A stretch of DNA of 64,000 bases, from assembly GCA_963665555.2 (NCBI GenBank), contig OY762308.1:3224001-3288000 (forward strand), given 5' to 3'. Below the pieces are notes generated by a model. The model worked only from the letters and a program-made list of their open reading frames with translations, was not told where the DNA came from and ran no database searches. Numbering within the stretch: position 1 is the first letter of the stretch; every line of letters begins with the position of its first letter. Shown in pieces: positions 25,079 through 33,417 of the stretch. Made by a program: the position numbers and the translations under genes. The DNA is from CAXXXW01 sp963665555 (lineage in GTDB: Bacteria > Pseudomonadota > Alphaproteobacteria > Thalassobaculales > Thalassobaculaceae).

Positions 25079-25882
25079 CTAATCCGCGAAGTCGGCCAGC
25101 GCCGGCATCCGGTAGCGGTCCTCCGGATCGTCCCAGCCCTTCCAGGCCGGCGCGCGCTTCTCGGCGAAGGCGGCGCGCGACTCCATCCGGTCGCCCAGCG
25201 CGCCGTGCAGGTGCAGCGCGTCGGCGAGGCGCTGCTGGCGCGCGTCGAGGCCGGGGCGGATCTGGCGCATCATGTGCACGGTGTTGACCCGCGCCGCGGG
25301 CGGCAGCGTCAGCAGGTGTTCGGCCATCCGCAGCGCCTCCGGCATCAGCTCCTCCGGCTCGACGACCCGGTTCAGGAAGCCGAGTTCGTAAAACCTTTGC
25401 GCCGTGAAGCGGTAGCCCAGCGCCATCTCCATCGCGACCGGGAAGGACAGGTTGGCGACCAGGCCGTGGTCGCAGCCGCCGAGCAGCCAGCGCTTGGCCT
25501 CCGAAACCTCGAAGACGGCGGTGCGGGCCGCGACCCGCAGGTCCGTGCGCTCCACCAGCATGAAGCCGCCGCCCATGGCGAAGCCGTTGACCGCGGCGAT
25601 CACGGGCTTTTCCAGCTCCAGCTCCATGAAGGGGTCGCGCCGCGCGATCTCGCCGCCGCCGGGCGCGCCATCGGCCAGCGATTCCTTCATGTCCTCGCCG
25701 GCGCAGAAGCCGCGCCCCGTCCCGGTCAGGATTCCCACCTCGAAATCCGGGCTGGTGCGGAACATCGCCCAGGTCTCGGCCAGCGCCTCGCGCAGTTCGC
25801 GGTTCATCGCGTTCAGGCGCTCCGGCCGGTTCATCCTGACGACGAGGATTTGCCCGTGCTGTTCGGTTTCGACGACGGCCAT
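25079..25882 (-). CDS. Enoyl-CoA hydratase/isomerase family protein
   Basis: A 267-residue crotonase-fold protein, normal length. Oxyanion-hole segments are FCAGEDMKESLAD (about 61-73) and AVNGFAMGGGFMLVERTDLR (about 99-118). The second catalytic region differs from classic hydratases (EVSEAKRWLLGG instead of PEVxLGxxPxxGG), so hydratase activity on a straight-chain enoyl-CoA is not certain. Cytoplasmic. It lies alone on the minus strand, 101 bp upstream of moxR and divergent from the cation exchanger. Confidence 0.85.
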   Translation of the reverse strand: MAVVETEQHGQILVVRMNRPERLNAMNRELREALAETWAMFRTSPDFEVGILTGTGRGFCAGEDMKESLADGAPGGGEIARRDPFMELELEKPVIAAVNGFAMGGGFMLVERTDLRVAARTAVFEVSEAKRWLLGGCDHGLVANLSFPVAMEMALGYRFTAQRFYELGFLNRVVEPEELMPEALRMAEHLLTLPPAARVNTVHMMRQIRPGLDARQQRLADALHLHGALGDRMESRAAFAEKRAPAWKGWDDPEDRYRMPALADFAD

Positions 25883-26016
25883 GCGGTCCTCCGGCTGCGG
25901 GGGGATCGGTTCGGGATCGGTCCGGGCGCGACGGATACCATGCCCGCGCGCGGCGCGCCATGCCGGTTTCCCGGCGCCGCCGGGCCGCGCCTGTAGGCGC
26001 GCGGGCCGCGGCTCTG

Positions 26017-26022
26017 TATAAG
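26017..26022 (+). promoter_or_regulatory. -10-like box upstream of the cation exchanger
   Basis: TATAAG 82 bases before the GTG start. No good -35. The rest of the 25883-26104 gap contains nothing I can name. Confidence 0.25.
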
Positions 26023-26104
26023 CCCCGGATCGCGGACCGGCCGGCGGCGAACCGGCGCCGGCGCGCGGAGCGGCGGGGGCGGGAATGGTCGTTGGGGTCG
26101 AACG

Positions 26105-27082
26105 GTGGGGATGACCGCCGCGCTGCTCGTCGTCGCGGGGCTGGCGCTGCTGGTCGCCGGCGCCGAGGTCATGATCCGCGGCGCCGTCGCGGTGGCGCGC
26201 GGCGCGGGGATCAGCCCCCACGCGATCGGCCTCACCGTGATCGCCTTCGGCACCTCGGCCCCGGAACTGTTCGTCAGCGTCGAGGCGGCGATGGAGGGGT
26301 CGCCCGGCATCGCCATCGGCAACATCGTGGGCAGCAATATCGCGAACATCCTGCTGATGGTCGGCGCGGCGGGGCTGTTGCGCGCCTTCGTGCGGTCCGG
26401 GCCGCCGCCGGCGCGCGACTGCCTCGTCCTGCTGGGCGCGACGGCGGCCTTCCTGGCGCTGGCCGCCGCCGGGATGGCGGAGCGCTGGCACGGCGCGGCG
26501 ATGCTGGCCGGCCTCGCCGGCTACCTGCTCTACTGCTACCGCGCCGAGCGGCGCGACGGCGGCGGGCCGCGCGCCCGCGAGGCCGAGGAGGCCGCCCGCC
26601 CGCTCGCCCCCGGCCGGGCCTGGCTCTACACCGTCGCCGGGCTGGTCGCGGTGGTGGTGGGCGCGCGCCTGCTGGTGGACGGGGCGATCGAGATCGCCCA
26701 GGTCCTCGGCGTGTCGGAGACCGTGATCGGCATCACCATGGTCGCGCTCGGCACCTCGATGCCGGAACTGGCGACGACGGCGGTGGCGGCCGCGCGCGGC
26801 CACGGCGACGTGGCGCTGGGCAACATCATCGGCAGCAACATCATGAACACGCTGGGCATCCTCGGCGCCGTGGCGGCGATCCAGCCGCTCCCCATCCCGC
26901 CGGACCTGTTGTCCTCCGACCTGTGGGTTATGGCCGGCGCGACGCTGGCCTTCGTCGTCGCCGTTCTGGCGGCGCGGCGGCTGGGCCGGCCGCTCGCCAT
27001 CTCCTTCCTCGCCGTTTACGCGGCCTATATCGCGCAGCAGTTCCACCCGGTTTTCGGAACCGTCACGGCCGCGTTCGGGTGA
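26105..27082 (+). CDS. Calcium/sodium:cation antiporter (CaCA family)
   Basis: A 325-residue inner-membrane exchanger with about ten helices arranged as two inverted repeats. Each repeat carries the ion-binding alpha signature: IGLTVIAFGTSAPELFVS with GNIVGSNIANIL in the first, IGITMVALGTSMPELATT with GNIIGSNIMNTL in the second. The Glu residues of the two GTSxPE motifs are the expected calcium/proton ligands. GTG start at 26105; an ATG two codons on is equally possible. It is convergent with folB, overlapping its 3' end by 20 bp. Confidence 0.93.
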   Translation: MGMTAALLVVAGLALLVAGAEVMIRGAVAVARGAGISPHAIGLTVIAFGTSAPELFVSVEAAMEGSPGIAIGNIVGSNIANILLMVGAAGLLRAFVRSGPPPARDCLVLLGATAAFLALAAAGMAERWHGAAMLAGLAGYLLYCYRAERRDGGGPRAREAEEAARPLAPGRAWLYTVAGLVAVVVGARLLVDGAIEIAQVLGVSETVIGITMVALGTSMPELATTAVAAARGHGDVALGNIIGSNIMNTLGILGAVAAIQPLPIPPDLLSSDLWVMAGATLAFVVAVLAARRLGRPLAISFLAVYAAYIAQQFHPVFGTVTAAFG

Positions 27083-27422
27083 AGGACATCTCGACGCCGA
27101 CGGCGGCGCAGTCGGGATACACGTCCGGCTTGCGCACGGAGACGCGCCCGGCCCGCGCGCGCCGCGCCACCAGGGCGACGATCGCGCGGCAGAAGGTCTC
27201 CTGCAGTTCGAACCGGCGCGACGCCGCCAGCGCGGCGATTTCGCGGCGCAGGAAGTCGTAGTCGAGCGCGCCGGCGATGTCGTCCTCCGCCGGCGGTTCG
27301 CCGATCTCGATCTCGACCGAGACCAGCACGCGCTGCGGCGCCGCCTTCTCGAAGTCGTGGACGCCGATCTCGACCTCGACCTCGTGGTCGAGCAGGAACA
27401 GCCTGGCGGAGACCTCGATCAC
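27063..27422 (-). CDS. folB: Dihydroneopterin aldolase (FolB)
   Basis: A 119-residue FolB-fold protein that cleaves 7,8-dihydroneopterin in folate synthesis. Family features are VEVEIGVHDFEKAAPQRVLV (early active-site Glu region), IAGALDYDFLRREIAALAAS, FELQETFCRAIVA (catalytic Glu/Lys region), and KPDVYPDCAAVGVEM. GTG start overlapping the SDR stop by 4 bp, so both are translated together. The 3' end overlaps the convergent exchanger gene. Confidence 0.85.
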   Translation of the reverse strand: MIEVSARLFLLDHEVEVEIGVHDFEKAAPQRVLVSVEIEIGEPPAEDDIAGALDYDFLRREIAALAASRRFELQETFCRAIVALVARRARAGRVSVRKPDVYPDCAAVGVEMSFTRTRP

Positions 27423-28228
27423 CGGCCGGCGTCCCCGCCGCCGCGCCGGCCCGCGTCCATGAACGCCACGTCGCGCGGCAGCCTCTGCAGGTTCTGGCCG
27501 CCGTCGATGGCGATCGCCTGGCCGTTCAGCGACGGCGTGTCGAGGATGAAGCGGAGCGCGCGCGCGATGTCGCCGGTGGACGACACGCGGCCCAGCGGAC
27601 TCATCCGCCGCCCCTTCTCGAAGCTTTCGGCGCCCTGCCCGCCGCTTTCCAGCGTGATGCCCGGCGCGATGGCGTTCACCCGCGCCCTCGGCGCGGCCGC
27701 CAGCGCCAGCGCCTGCGTCGCCCCGTGCAGGCCGAACTTGCTGACCGTGTAGGAGAGGTGGTCCGGGTTCGGCGCGAACACCTTGTTGTCGAGCATGTTG
27801 ACGACGCAGCCGGTCCGGTCCGGCGGCAGGATGTCGAGGAAGGCCTGGGTCAGCAGCAGCGGCGCGCGCAGGTTGACCGCGTAGTGCCGGTCGAGCGCGC
27901 CGGCGGTCAGCCCGCCCAGCCGGTCGAACGCGAACAGCGAGGCGTTGTTGACCAGCGCGGTGAGCGGCGGCGCGCCGCGCGCCGCCTCGGCCGCCAGCCC
28001 GGCCGCGGCGCCCGGATCGGCGAGGTCGGCCGCGACCGTCCGCCCCTCGCCGCCGTCGGCGCGGATCTCCCGCAGCAGGGCCTCGGCCTCGTCGCGCGAG
28101 CGGTTGCGGTGGACGACGACGAACCACCCGTCCGCCGCCAGCGCCCGCGCCATCGCCGCCCCGATCCGCCGCCCCCCGCCGGTGACCAGCACCGCCTCCC
28201 CCCGCCGCCGCGCGGCCGGCACGGCCAT
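27419..28228 (-). CDS. SDR-family reductase, probable pterin reductase partner of folB
   Basis: A 269-residue short-chain dehydrogenase. The nucleotide motif is VLVTGGGRRIGAAMA (13-27) followed by VVHRNRSRDEAEAL, which favours NADPH. NNAS (about 93-96) is conserved, as is the catalytic tetrad with SYTVSKFGLHGATQAL (Y and K). The closing IAIDGGQNL is typical. SDRs directly upstream of and overlapping folB in alphaproteobacteria resemble FolM/pteridine reductases. That context favours a pterin substrate over fatty acyl ones. Confidence 0.85.
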   Translation of the reverse strand: MAVPAARRRGEAVLVTGGGRRIGAAMARALAADGWFVVVHRNRSRDEAEALLREIRADGGEGRTVAADLADPGAAAGLAAEAARGAPPLTALVNNASLFAFDRLGGLTAGALDRHYAVNLRAPLLLTQAFLDILPPDRTGCVVNMLDNKVFAPNPDHLSYTVSKFGLHGATQALALAAAPRARVNAIAPGITLESGGQGAESFEKGRRMSPLGRVSSTGDIARALRFILDTPSLNGQAIAIDGGQNLQRLPRDVAFMDAGRRGGGDAGR

Positions 28229-28248
28229 GCGCTCCCCGCGCCCGTCCG

Positions 28249-29481
28249 TCACCTTGCGGGGCGGGGGCCGGCGGGGTCGAGGTCGAAGAGGCGGGCGGCG
28301 TTCAGGCCGAGGATGTTGCGCCTGGCGCGCTCGTCGAGGAAGGGCAGGTCGTGGATGACGGCCGGCGTGTCGAAGTCGAAATGCGGCCAGTCCGAGGCGT
28401 AGAGCAGCTGGCTCTCGGCCCGGATCATCTCGAAGGTGCACTCCAGCGCCTTGAGGTTGCCCTTCTCCATCGGCTGGCAGGTGTACCAGCAGTTCGAGGA
28501 CATGTACTCCGACGGCAGGCGTTTCAGCAGCGGCGCCTCCGACTGGCGCATCAGGTACTGGTCGTCGAGCCGCTGCATCAGGAACGGGACCCAGGCCAGC
28601 CCGCTCTCCACCCACAGCGACTTCAGGTTCGGGAAGCGCTCCGGGATGCCGTTCAGGACCCAGTTCGTCATGTGCACGATGTTGCACCAGGCGAAGCCCA
28701 GCGCGTGCATCCCCAGGAAGGTGTTGCAGGTCGCCAGCGACGGGTCCTGCCAGTGGTAGCCGGCGTGGAAGGCGATCGGCTTGCCGGTCTCCTCGATGGC
28801 GCGGTAGAGCTTCATGTACTCGTTGGCGTGGACCGGCTTGTAGCGGGTCGAGGTGACGCAGAAGCCGATCACGCCGGGCGTGTCGGCGAACTCCTCCACC
28901 GTGCGCAGCGCCGCTTCCGGCGTGTTGAAGGGCAGCACCGCGAGGCTCACGATCCCCGGATCGCCGGACACCACCCGCTCGACCAGCCAGCGGTTGTAGG
29001 CCCGCGACAGGAACACCTCCATGTCCGTCTGCGGGTGCATCCCCAGGAACAGCATCGGCGTCGGGAACAGCACCATGTAGTCGACGGCCAGCGAATGCAT
29101 GGCGCGGCGCGTCAGCGCCACGTCGCGGTGCACGTCCGTGTCCGCGACGGCCTCGCGCCGGTCCGACTGGTGCGGGATGCGGCCGCCCACGTCCTGGTAG
29201 CGCAGGCCGAGATCGCCGTTGAGGCCGTAGGGCGGCGCGCCGACGCGCTCCCGCTGGTACATGACGGCCTGGTGGCGCACCACCGGGTCCTCGATGTATT
29301 CGGTGACCTCGGCCCAGCTGACGCTCTCGACATGGTGGGCGTCGATATCGACGACCAGCCAGTCGGCGTAGCCCTTGCGCTCGGCGTCGCGGCGGGCGCG
29401 GGCGAGGTAGTCGCGCGTGTCGGTGCGCGTGTCCATCTCCTGGACCGGGTGCAAGCGCGCCGTTTCGATCGCGGCGTCCAT
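28249..29481 (-). CDS. Amidohydrolase family 2 protein (ACMSD-like decarboxylase/hydrolase)
   Basis: A 410-residue TIM-barrel metalloenzyme. The metal-binding IDAHHVES (about 45-52) replaces the usual DxHxH. IAFHAGYHW contains the barrel histidine, LWVESGLAW is typical of this subfamily, and LLYASDWPHFDFDTP near the C-terminus carries the catalytic Asp. No signal peptide. It has a strong GGGGAGGAG site. Preceded by a small gene and a Rieske protein gene on the same strand, it could be part of an aromatic or heterocycle degradation unit. Substrate not identifiable. Confidence 0.85.
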   Translation of the reverse strand: MDAAIETARLHPVQEMDTRTDTRDYLARARRDAERKGYADWLVVDIDAHHVESVSWAEVTEYIEDPVVRHQAVMYQRERVGAPPYGLNGDLGLRYQDVGGRIPHQSDRREAVADTDVHRDVALTRRAMHSLAVDYMVLFPTPMLFLGMHPQTDMEVFLSRAYNRWLVERVVSGDPGIVSLAVLPFNTPEAALRTVEEFADTPGVIGFCVTSTRYKPVHANEYMKLYRAIEETGKPIAFHAGYHWQDPSLATCNTFLGMHALGFAWCNIVHMTNWVLNGIPERFPNLKSLWVESGLAWVPFLMQRLDDQYLMRQSEAPLLKRLPSEYMSSNCWYTCQPMEKGNLKALECTFEMIRAESQLLYASDWPHFDFDTPAVIHDLPFLDERARRNILGLNAARLFDLDPAGPRPAR

Positions 29482-29523
29482 CGTCTCCTCCCCTTCCTCC
29501 GTCCGTCCCGCCGCGCGGCGGCG

Positions 29524-29937
29524 TCATTCCTCGCGCGCGCCGGCGGCGGGGGGCGCGGCCGTCTCGTGGTAGTCCTCGGGCCGGCGGCGCGCCCACAGGC
29601 CGAACTCCATCGGCCCCAGCCGCAGCGCGCGCAGCACCTCCGTCGTCGCGGTCAGCGCCTCGGTCGGCGTCACCGTCTCGTCGTATTCGCCGAGCAGCGG
29701 GCGGAAGGTGCGGTCCTCCCCGTCGGCCTTGGCGGCGTAGAGCTTGACGGCGGCGGTCATCAGCCGCGCCACCGCCGCGTCGGAGACCCGCGCCGCCTCG
29801 CCGCGCTCCAGCGCCATCGCCGCGCGCTCCCAGGCGAGGTCGGCCGCCCGCTCCAGCGCGGCGTAGGGGTCGTTCTCGCCGGCGCGGCCGTCCGCCGGCG
29901 CCGGCGCGCCGGGCGGCGGGGCGTCAGAGGACGACAT
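29524..29937 (-). CDS. Hypothetical protein overlapping the Rieske gene
   Basis: A 137-residue soluble protein: Pro/Ala-rich start, then a helical core (DPYAALERAADLAWERAAMA, VSDAAVARLMTAAVKLYAAK) and a C-terminal segment EYDETVTPTEALTATTEVLR. No signal peptide. The ATG lies 14 bp inside the end of the Rieske gene, indicating coupled translation and probably a joint function. The helical core could be a subunit-interaction domain. I do not recognise the family. Confidence 0.7.
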   Translation of the reverse strand: MSSSDAPPPGAPAPADGRAGENDPYAALERAADLAWERAAMALERGEAARVSDAAVARLMTAAVKLYAAKADGEDRTFRPLLGEYDETVTPTEALTATTEVLRALRLGPMEFGLWARRRPEDYHETAAPPAAGAREE

Positions 29938-30289
29938 GGACCTCCCCCGCCTCGACCCGGACCGTCGCCGGCTCCAGCGCCATGCCGGGCGCGCCGGGAT
30001 GGCGGCCGGTGCGGATGTCGAATTCGAGGCCGTGCCACGGGCACACGATGTGCAGTCCGTCCTCGTCGTACAGCCGGCCGCGGCTTTTCATGTCGGCGTC
30101 GATATTCTCGCGCACCGGCGGGTAGAGCCGCCCCTGGCAGACCGGCCCGCCCTGGTGCGGGCAGACATTGCGCCAGCCGAAGAACTCGTCGCCGAGGCGG
30201 AAGACGCCGATCTCCTCCTCCCCGGCCGCGATCACGCGCTTGCTCCGGTCCGGGAACTCCTCGACCGGCCCGACCCGAATGGTTCGCAT
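29924..30289 (-). CDS. Rieske 2Fe-2S protein with an enlarged cluster-binding loop
   Basis: A 121-residue single-domain Rieske protein, with cluster ligands C43/H45 (NVCPHQGG) and C83/H86 (IVCPWHGLEFD). Between H45 and C83 there are 37 residues instead of the usual 15-17, so an insertion of about 20 residues (around DADMKSRGRLYDEDG) lies inside the cluster region. It would be a soluble cytoplasmic electron-transfer ferredoxin or regulatory domain. Overlaps the next gene by 14 bp. A ferredoxin-reductase-like flavoprotein lies at 31844, on the other strand. Confidence 0.88.
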   Translation of the reverse strand: MRTIRVGPVEEFPDRSKRVIAAGEEEIGVFRLGDEFFGWRNVCPHQGGPVCQGRLYPPVRENIDADMKSRGRLYDEDGLHIVCPWHGLEFDIRTGRHPGAPGMALEPATVRVEAGEVHVVL

Positions 30290-30366
30290 GTCCGGCTCCC
30301 CGCGCGCGACAGGCCCCGAGGCTACGCCGCCGCCCGGCCCCCCGCAAGGCGGAACCGGCGGCGCGC

Positions 30367-30454
30367 TGGCGGAGGGAGCGGGATTCGAACCCGCGACACC
30401 TTTCGGTGAACGCGCTTTCCAGGCGCGCGCCTTAAGCCGCTCGGCCATCCCTCC
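30367..30454 (-). tRNA. tRNA-Ser(GGA)
   Basis: Reading the minus strand from 30454: 7-bp acceptor (GGAGGGA with TCCCTCC), D arm GCCGAGCGG, a 5-bp anticodon stem CGCGC/GCGCG with loop CTGGAAA (anticodon GGA at 30420-30418), a long variable arm (about 30394-30407, stem around CACC/GGTG) typical of serine tRNAs, and a TTCGAAT T loop. Discriminator G at 30370 and an encoded CCA at 30369-30367. It would read UCC and UCU codons. Confidence 0.95.
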
Positions 30455-30464
30455 ATGGGCGCGG

Positions 30465-30493
30465 ACCGTAACCGAGCGGCGCCGCCTTTGCAA
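30465..30493 (-). promoter_or_regulatory. tRNA-Ser promoter
   Basis: Minus strand TTGCAA (30493-30488), 17-bp spacer, TACGGT (30470-30465), 10 bases before the mature 5' end of the tRNA. Confidence 0.55.
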
Positions 30494-30511
30494 CGCCGGG
30501 GCGCGGGCGGT

Positions 30512-30541
30512 TTGCGTTCCGGCGCGCCGGCGGTCTATGGT
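30512..30541 (+). promoter_or_regulatory. Candidate promoter of the small membrane protein gene at 30576
   Basis: TTGCGT (30512-30517), 18-bp spacer, TATGGT (30536-30541), 34 bases before the ATG. Confidence 0.4.
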
Positions 30542-30575
30542 CGCGGCCGGGACGGGGCGGCGCGAGGCGGGACTC

Positions 30576-30914
30576 ATGCGGATCCTGCGCATCCTGCGGC
30601 GGGCGGCGAACGCGACCGGGTGGATCCTCGCGGGGCTCGGCCTGGCGGTGCTTTGCCACGACGCGGTGAAGACGCTGGTCGGCGGCGAACTGTCGGTCAC
30701 CGACGCGGGTTCGCTCTGGCACGCGCTGCACGCCGGGAGCCTGCAGCAGGCCGAGCCGGCGGTGGCGCGCTACCTCTCGCCCTTCCTGTGGCATCCGGTA
30801 ATCACCACGATCCTGCTGTGGCCGGCGGCCCTCGTGATCGGCGTTCCGGGCGCGCTGCTGGCCTTCGCGGCGCGGCGGCGCGACGGCGGCCGCGGCTCCC
30901 TGTTCAGGGGCTGA
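30576..30914 (+). CDS. Two-helix membrane protein of unknown function
   Basis: A 112-residue protein with an amphipathic basic N-terminus (MRILRILRRAANATG), one hydrophobic segment at about 15-28 (GWILAGLGLAVLCH), a periplasmic loop, and a second helix at about 77-98 (ITTILLWPAALVIGVPGALL) ending in a basic tail. It lies 52 bp upstream of an S49 peptidase on the same strand, so the two may be functionally linked at the membrane, but the peptidase appears to have its own promoter. Confidence 0.7.
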   Translation: MRILRILRRAANATGWILAGLGLAVLCHDAVKTLVGGELSVTDAGSLWHALHAGSLQQAEPAVARYLSPFLWHPVITTILLWPAALVIGVPGALLAFAARRRDGGRGSLFRG

Positions 30915-30931
30915 CCGGGCGGCGAGGGGCC

Positions 30932-30960
30932 TTGGCTCCGGCGGCGCGCGCGCCTATCTT
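30932..30960 (+). promoter_or_regulatory. Promoter giving a leaderless S49 peptidase mRNA
   Basis: TTGGCT (30932-30937), 17-bp spacer, TATCTT (30955-30960). Only six bases separate the -10 from the ATG at 30967, and no Shine-Dalgarno sequence is present, so transcription would start at or next to the A of the start codon. Confidence 0.5.
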
Positions 30961-30966
30961 CCCGTC

Positions 30967-31821
30967 ATGGCGATCCTGTCCAGACTCCCGTTCCCGCGCC
31001 GCCGCGCGCCCGTGGTTTCGGTGCTGCGCCTCGGCGGCGTCATCGGCCGGGTCGGGGCGTTCCGGCGCGGCCTCGCGCTGGAGCCGCTCGCGCCGGCGCT
31101 GGAGCGCGCGTTTTCCGGGCGGCGGACGGCGGCGGTGGCGTTGTCGATCGACTCGCCCGGCGGCTCGCCCGTCCAGGCCGACCTGATCCAGCGCCGCATC
31201 GCCGGCCTCGCCCGCGAGAAGCGGGTCCCGGTCTTCGCCTTCTGCGAGGACGTGGCGGCCTCCGGCGGCTACTGGATCGCCCTGGCGGCGACGGAGATCC
31301 ACGCCAACCCGAACTCGATCGTCGGATCGATCGGCGTGGTTTCGGCCGGCTTCGGCTTCGACCGGGCGATCGCCCGGCTCGGCGTCGAGCGCCGGCTCTA
31401 CGCCACCGGCCCGGCGAAGGGGATGCTGGACCCGTTCCGCGCCGAGGAGCCGGAGCATGTCGAGCGCCTGCGCGCGCTGCACGGGGAGATTTTCGACCGC
31501 TTCCGCGACCTGGTGCGCGAGCGGCGCGGCGACCGGCTGACCGGCCCGGAGGAGGAGATTTTCAGCGGCGCCTTCTGGACCGGGACCAGGGCGCTGGAAT
31601 ACGGCCTGGTCGACGGGCTGGGCGAACTCCGCGCGACGATGCGCGAGCGCTTCGGCGAGAATACGCGGTTCCGGGTCGTCGGCGGCCGGCGGGGCCTGTT
31701 GCGCCGCTTCCGGCCGGCCGGGGCGGCGGGGGCCGCGTTCGAGCCGGATGTCGGAAGCTGGGCCGAGGACGCGCTCGCCGCCGTCGAGGCGCGGGCCTTG
31801 TGGAGCCGGTTCGGCCTTTAG
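30967..31821 (+). CDS. S49 family serine peptidase (SppA/SohB-like)
   Basis: A 284-residue short-form S49 peptidase. The nucleophile lies in FCEDVAASGGYWIALAA (S99), and the general-base lysine in GPAKGMLDPF (K151), the standard Ser/Lys dyad. SIDSPGGSP (60-68) forms the oxyanion region, and SIVGSIGVVSAGFGFD is conserved. Unlike most relatives it lacks a clear N-terminal membrane anchor; only a basic segment precedes the core. It probably degrades signal peptides or membrane-derived peptides. The ATG has no ribosome site but a -10 box six bases upstream. Confidence 0.9.
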   Translation: MAILSRLPFPRRRAPVVSVLRLGGVIGRVGAFRRGLALEPLAPALERAFSGRRTAAVALSIDSPGGSPVQADLIQRRIAGLAREKRVPVFAFCEDVAASGGYWIALAATEIHANPNSIVGSIGVVSAGFGFDRAIARLGVERRLYATGPAKGMLDPFRAEEPEHVERLRALHGEIFDRFRDLVRERRGDRLTGPEEEIFSGAFWTGTRALEYGLVDGLGELRATMRERFGENTRFRVVGGRRGLLRRFRPAGAAGAAFEPDVGSWAEDALAAVEARALWSRFGL

Positions 31822-31843
31822 ACGGCGGGACGGGGGACGGAGG

Positions 31844-33070
31844 ATGCCGGAAACGCTGGTCGTTGTCGGGGGCGGGCAGGCGGCGGCGTCGCTGGTCGCG
31901 GGGTTGCGCGCGGCGGGCGATTCGCGGCCGGTCGTGCTGGTCTCGGAGGAGCCGGACCCGCCCTACCGCCGCCCGCCGCTCTCGAAGGGCTACCTGACGG
32001 GCGGGACGCCGGCGGAGCGCCTGGCGATCCGGCCCGAACGCTGGTACGCGGAAAACGGCGTCGCGCTCAGGCTCGGCGAGCGCGTCGAGGCGATCGACCG
32101 GGCGGCGCGGACGGTCCGCCTCGCGGGCGGGGAAACGCTCGGCTACGGCCGCCTCGCGCTGGCGACCGGCGCGTCGCCGAAGCGGCTGCCGGATTCGATC
32201 GGCGGCGGGCTGGCCGGCGTCCATGTGCTGCGCTCGCGCGCCGACGCCGACGCGCTCGGCGGCGAACTCGCGCCGGGGCGGCGGATCGCGATCGTCGGCG
32301 GCGGCTATATCGGGCTGGAGGCGGCGGCCTCGGCGGCCGCGCGCGGCGCGCGGGTCGCGGTTGTCGAGATGGCCGAGCGCATCCTGCAACGGGTCGCGGC
32401 GGCCGAAACCTCCGCCTGGTTCCGGGAGCTGCACGCCGGCCATGGCGTCGCGATCCGGGAATCGACCGGGCTGCGCCGGATCGCCGGGGAAGGGGGCCGG
32501 GCGGTCGCGGTCGAACTCGACGACGGGGAGACGCTGGCGGCGGACGCCGTCGTCGTCGGCGTCGGCGTGCGCCCCAACGACGGCCTCGCGGCGGCGGCGG
32601 GCCTGGAGGCGGACGACGGAATCCTGGTGGACGAATTCTGCCGGACCTCGGACCCGGCGATCGTCGCGGCGGGGGATTGCGCGCGCTTTCCGTGGCGCGG
32701 CGGGCGCGTCCGGCTCGAATCGGTGCAGAACGCGCAGGACCAGGGCGCGGCGGCGGCCCGGACGCTCGCCGGCGCGCCGGAGGCCTACCGGCCGATCCCG
32801 TGGTTCTGGTCCGACCAGTACGACGCCAAGCTCCAGATCGCCGGCCTCAACACGGGCTACGACGCGACCGCGACGCGGCCGGGCCGGCGCGACGGCGCGC
32901 TGTCGGTCTGGTACTACCGGGGCGACGCGCTGCTCGCGGTCGATTCGATGAACGACGCGGCCAGCCACGCCGCCGCGCGCCGGCTGCTCGCCCGGGGAAC
33001 GAGTCCGCCGCGCGCGCATGTCGCCGACCCCGCGCTCGACCTGAAATCGCTGGCCCCGCGCGAACGGTAG
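31844..33070 (+). CDS. FAD-dependent NAD(P)H:ferredoxin reductase-like flavoprotein
   Basis: A 408-residue pyridine-nucleotide-disulphide-type oxidoreductase of the ferredoxin/putidaredoxin/rhodocoxin reductase group. FAD site VVVGGGQAAASLVAGLR (6-22), YRRPPLSKGYL, NAD(P) site IAIVGGGYIGLEAAASAA (about 147-164), second FAD site DPAIVAAGDCARFP, and the reductase C-terminal domain starting FWSDQYDAKLQIAGL. It starts 22 bp after the S49 peptidase. No ferredoxin gene is adjacent; the single-domain Rieske protein 1.5 kb away is the only candidate in the window. Confidence 0.92.
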   Translation: MPETLVVVGGGQAAASLVAGLRAAGDSRPVVLVSEEPDPPYRRPPLSKGYLTGGTPAERLAIRPERWYAENGVALRLGERVEAIDRAARTVRLAGGETLGYGRLALATGASPKRLPDSIGGGLAGVHVLRSRADADALGGELAPGRRIAIVGGGYIGLEAAASAAARGARVAVVEMAERILQRVAAAETSAWFRELHAGHGVAIRESTGLRRIAGEGGRAVAVELDDGETLAADAVVVGVGVRPNDGLAAAAGLEADDGILVDEFCRTSDPAIVAAGDCARFPWRGGRVRLESVQNAQDQGAAAARTLAGAPEAYRPIPWFWSDQYDAKLQIAGLNTGYDATATRPGRRDGALSVWYYRGDALLAVDSMNDAASHAAARRLLARGTSPPRAHVADPALDLKSLAPRER

Positions 33071-33139
33071 GGGCGGGCGGCGCCGGGCGCGGGCCGGAAA
33101 CGGATTCCCCTTCGCCGCGATTTGCCGTAGAAGGAAGCC

Positions 33140-33385
33140 ATGCTGCTGAGCTTCAACAAGATACTGCTGCTCCTCGCCATCCTCGCGGCGGTCTGGTACG
33201 GCTTCAAGCTGGTGAACCGGCTCGACCGGGCGCGCAAGACCAGGCTGCGCGAGCGTGGGGAGGGGGGCCGGCGCCCGCGCTGGCGCGGCGGCCGCGACTC
33301 CGAGGGCGAGACCATCGAACTGGTGCGCGGCGAGGACGGCGAGAGCTTCGTCGCCCGCGACCCCGGCCGCAAGCGCCGCTCCTGA
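33140..33385 (+). CDS. Small single-pass membrane protein
   Basis: An 81-residue protein with one N-terminal membrane helix (about 6-21, NKILLLLAILAAVWYG), then a strongly basic cytoplasmic tail (Arg-rich, residues 28-52) and a short acidic segment EGETIELVRGEDGESFVARD. AAGGAAG lies 5 bases before the ATG. Sits between the flavoprotein gene and a convergent glycosyltransferase. Function unknown. Confidence 0.7.
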   Translation: MLLSFNKILLLLAILAAVWYGFKLVNRLDRARKTRLRERGEGGRRPRWRGGRDSEGETIELVRGEDGESFVARDPGRKRRS

Positions 33386-33417
33386 CCGCCCCCGCTCCCG
33401 ATGGCGCCGGACCGCCG

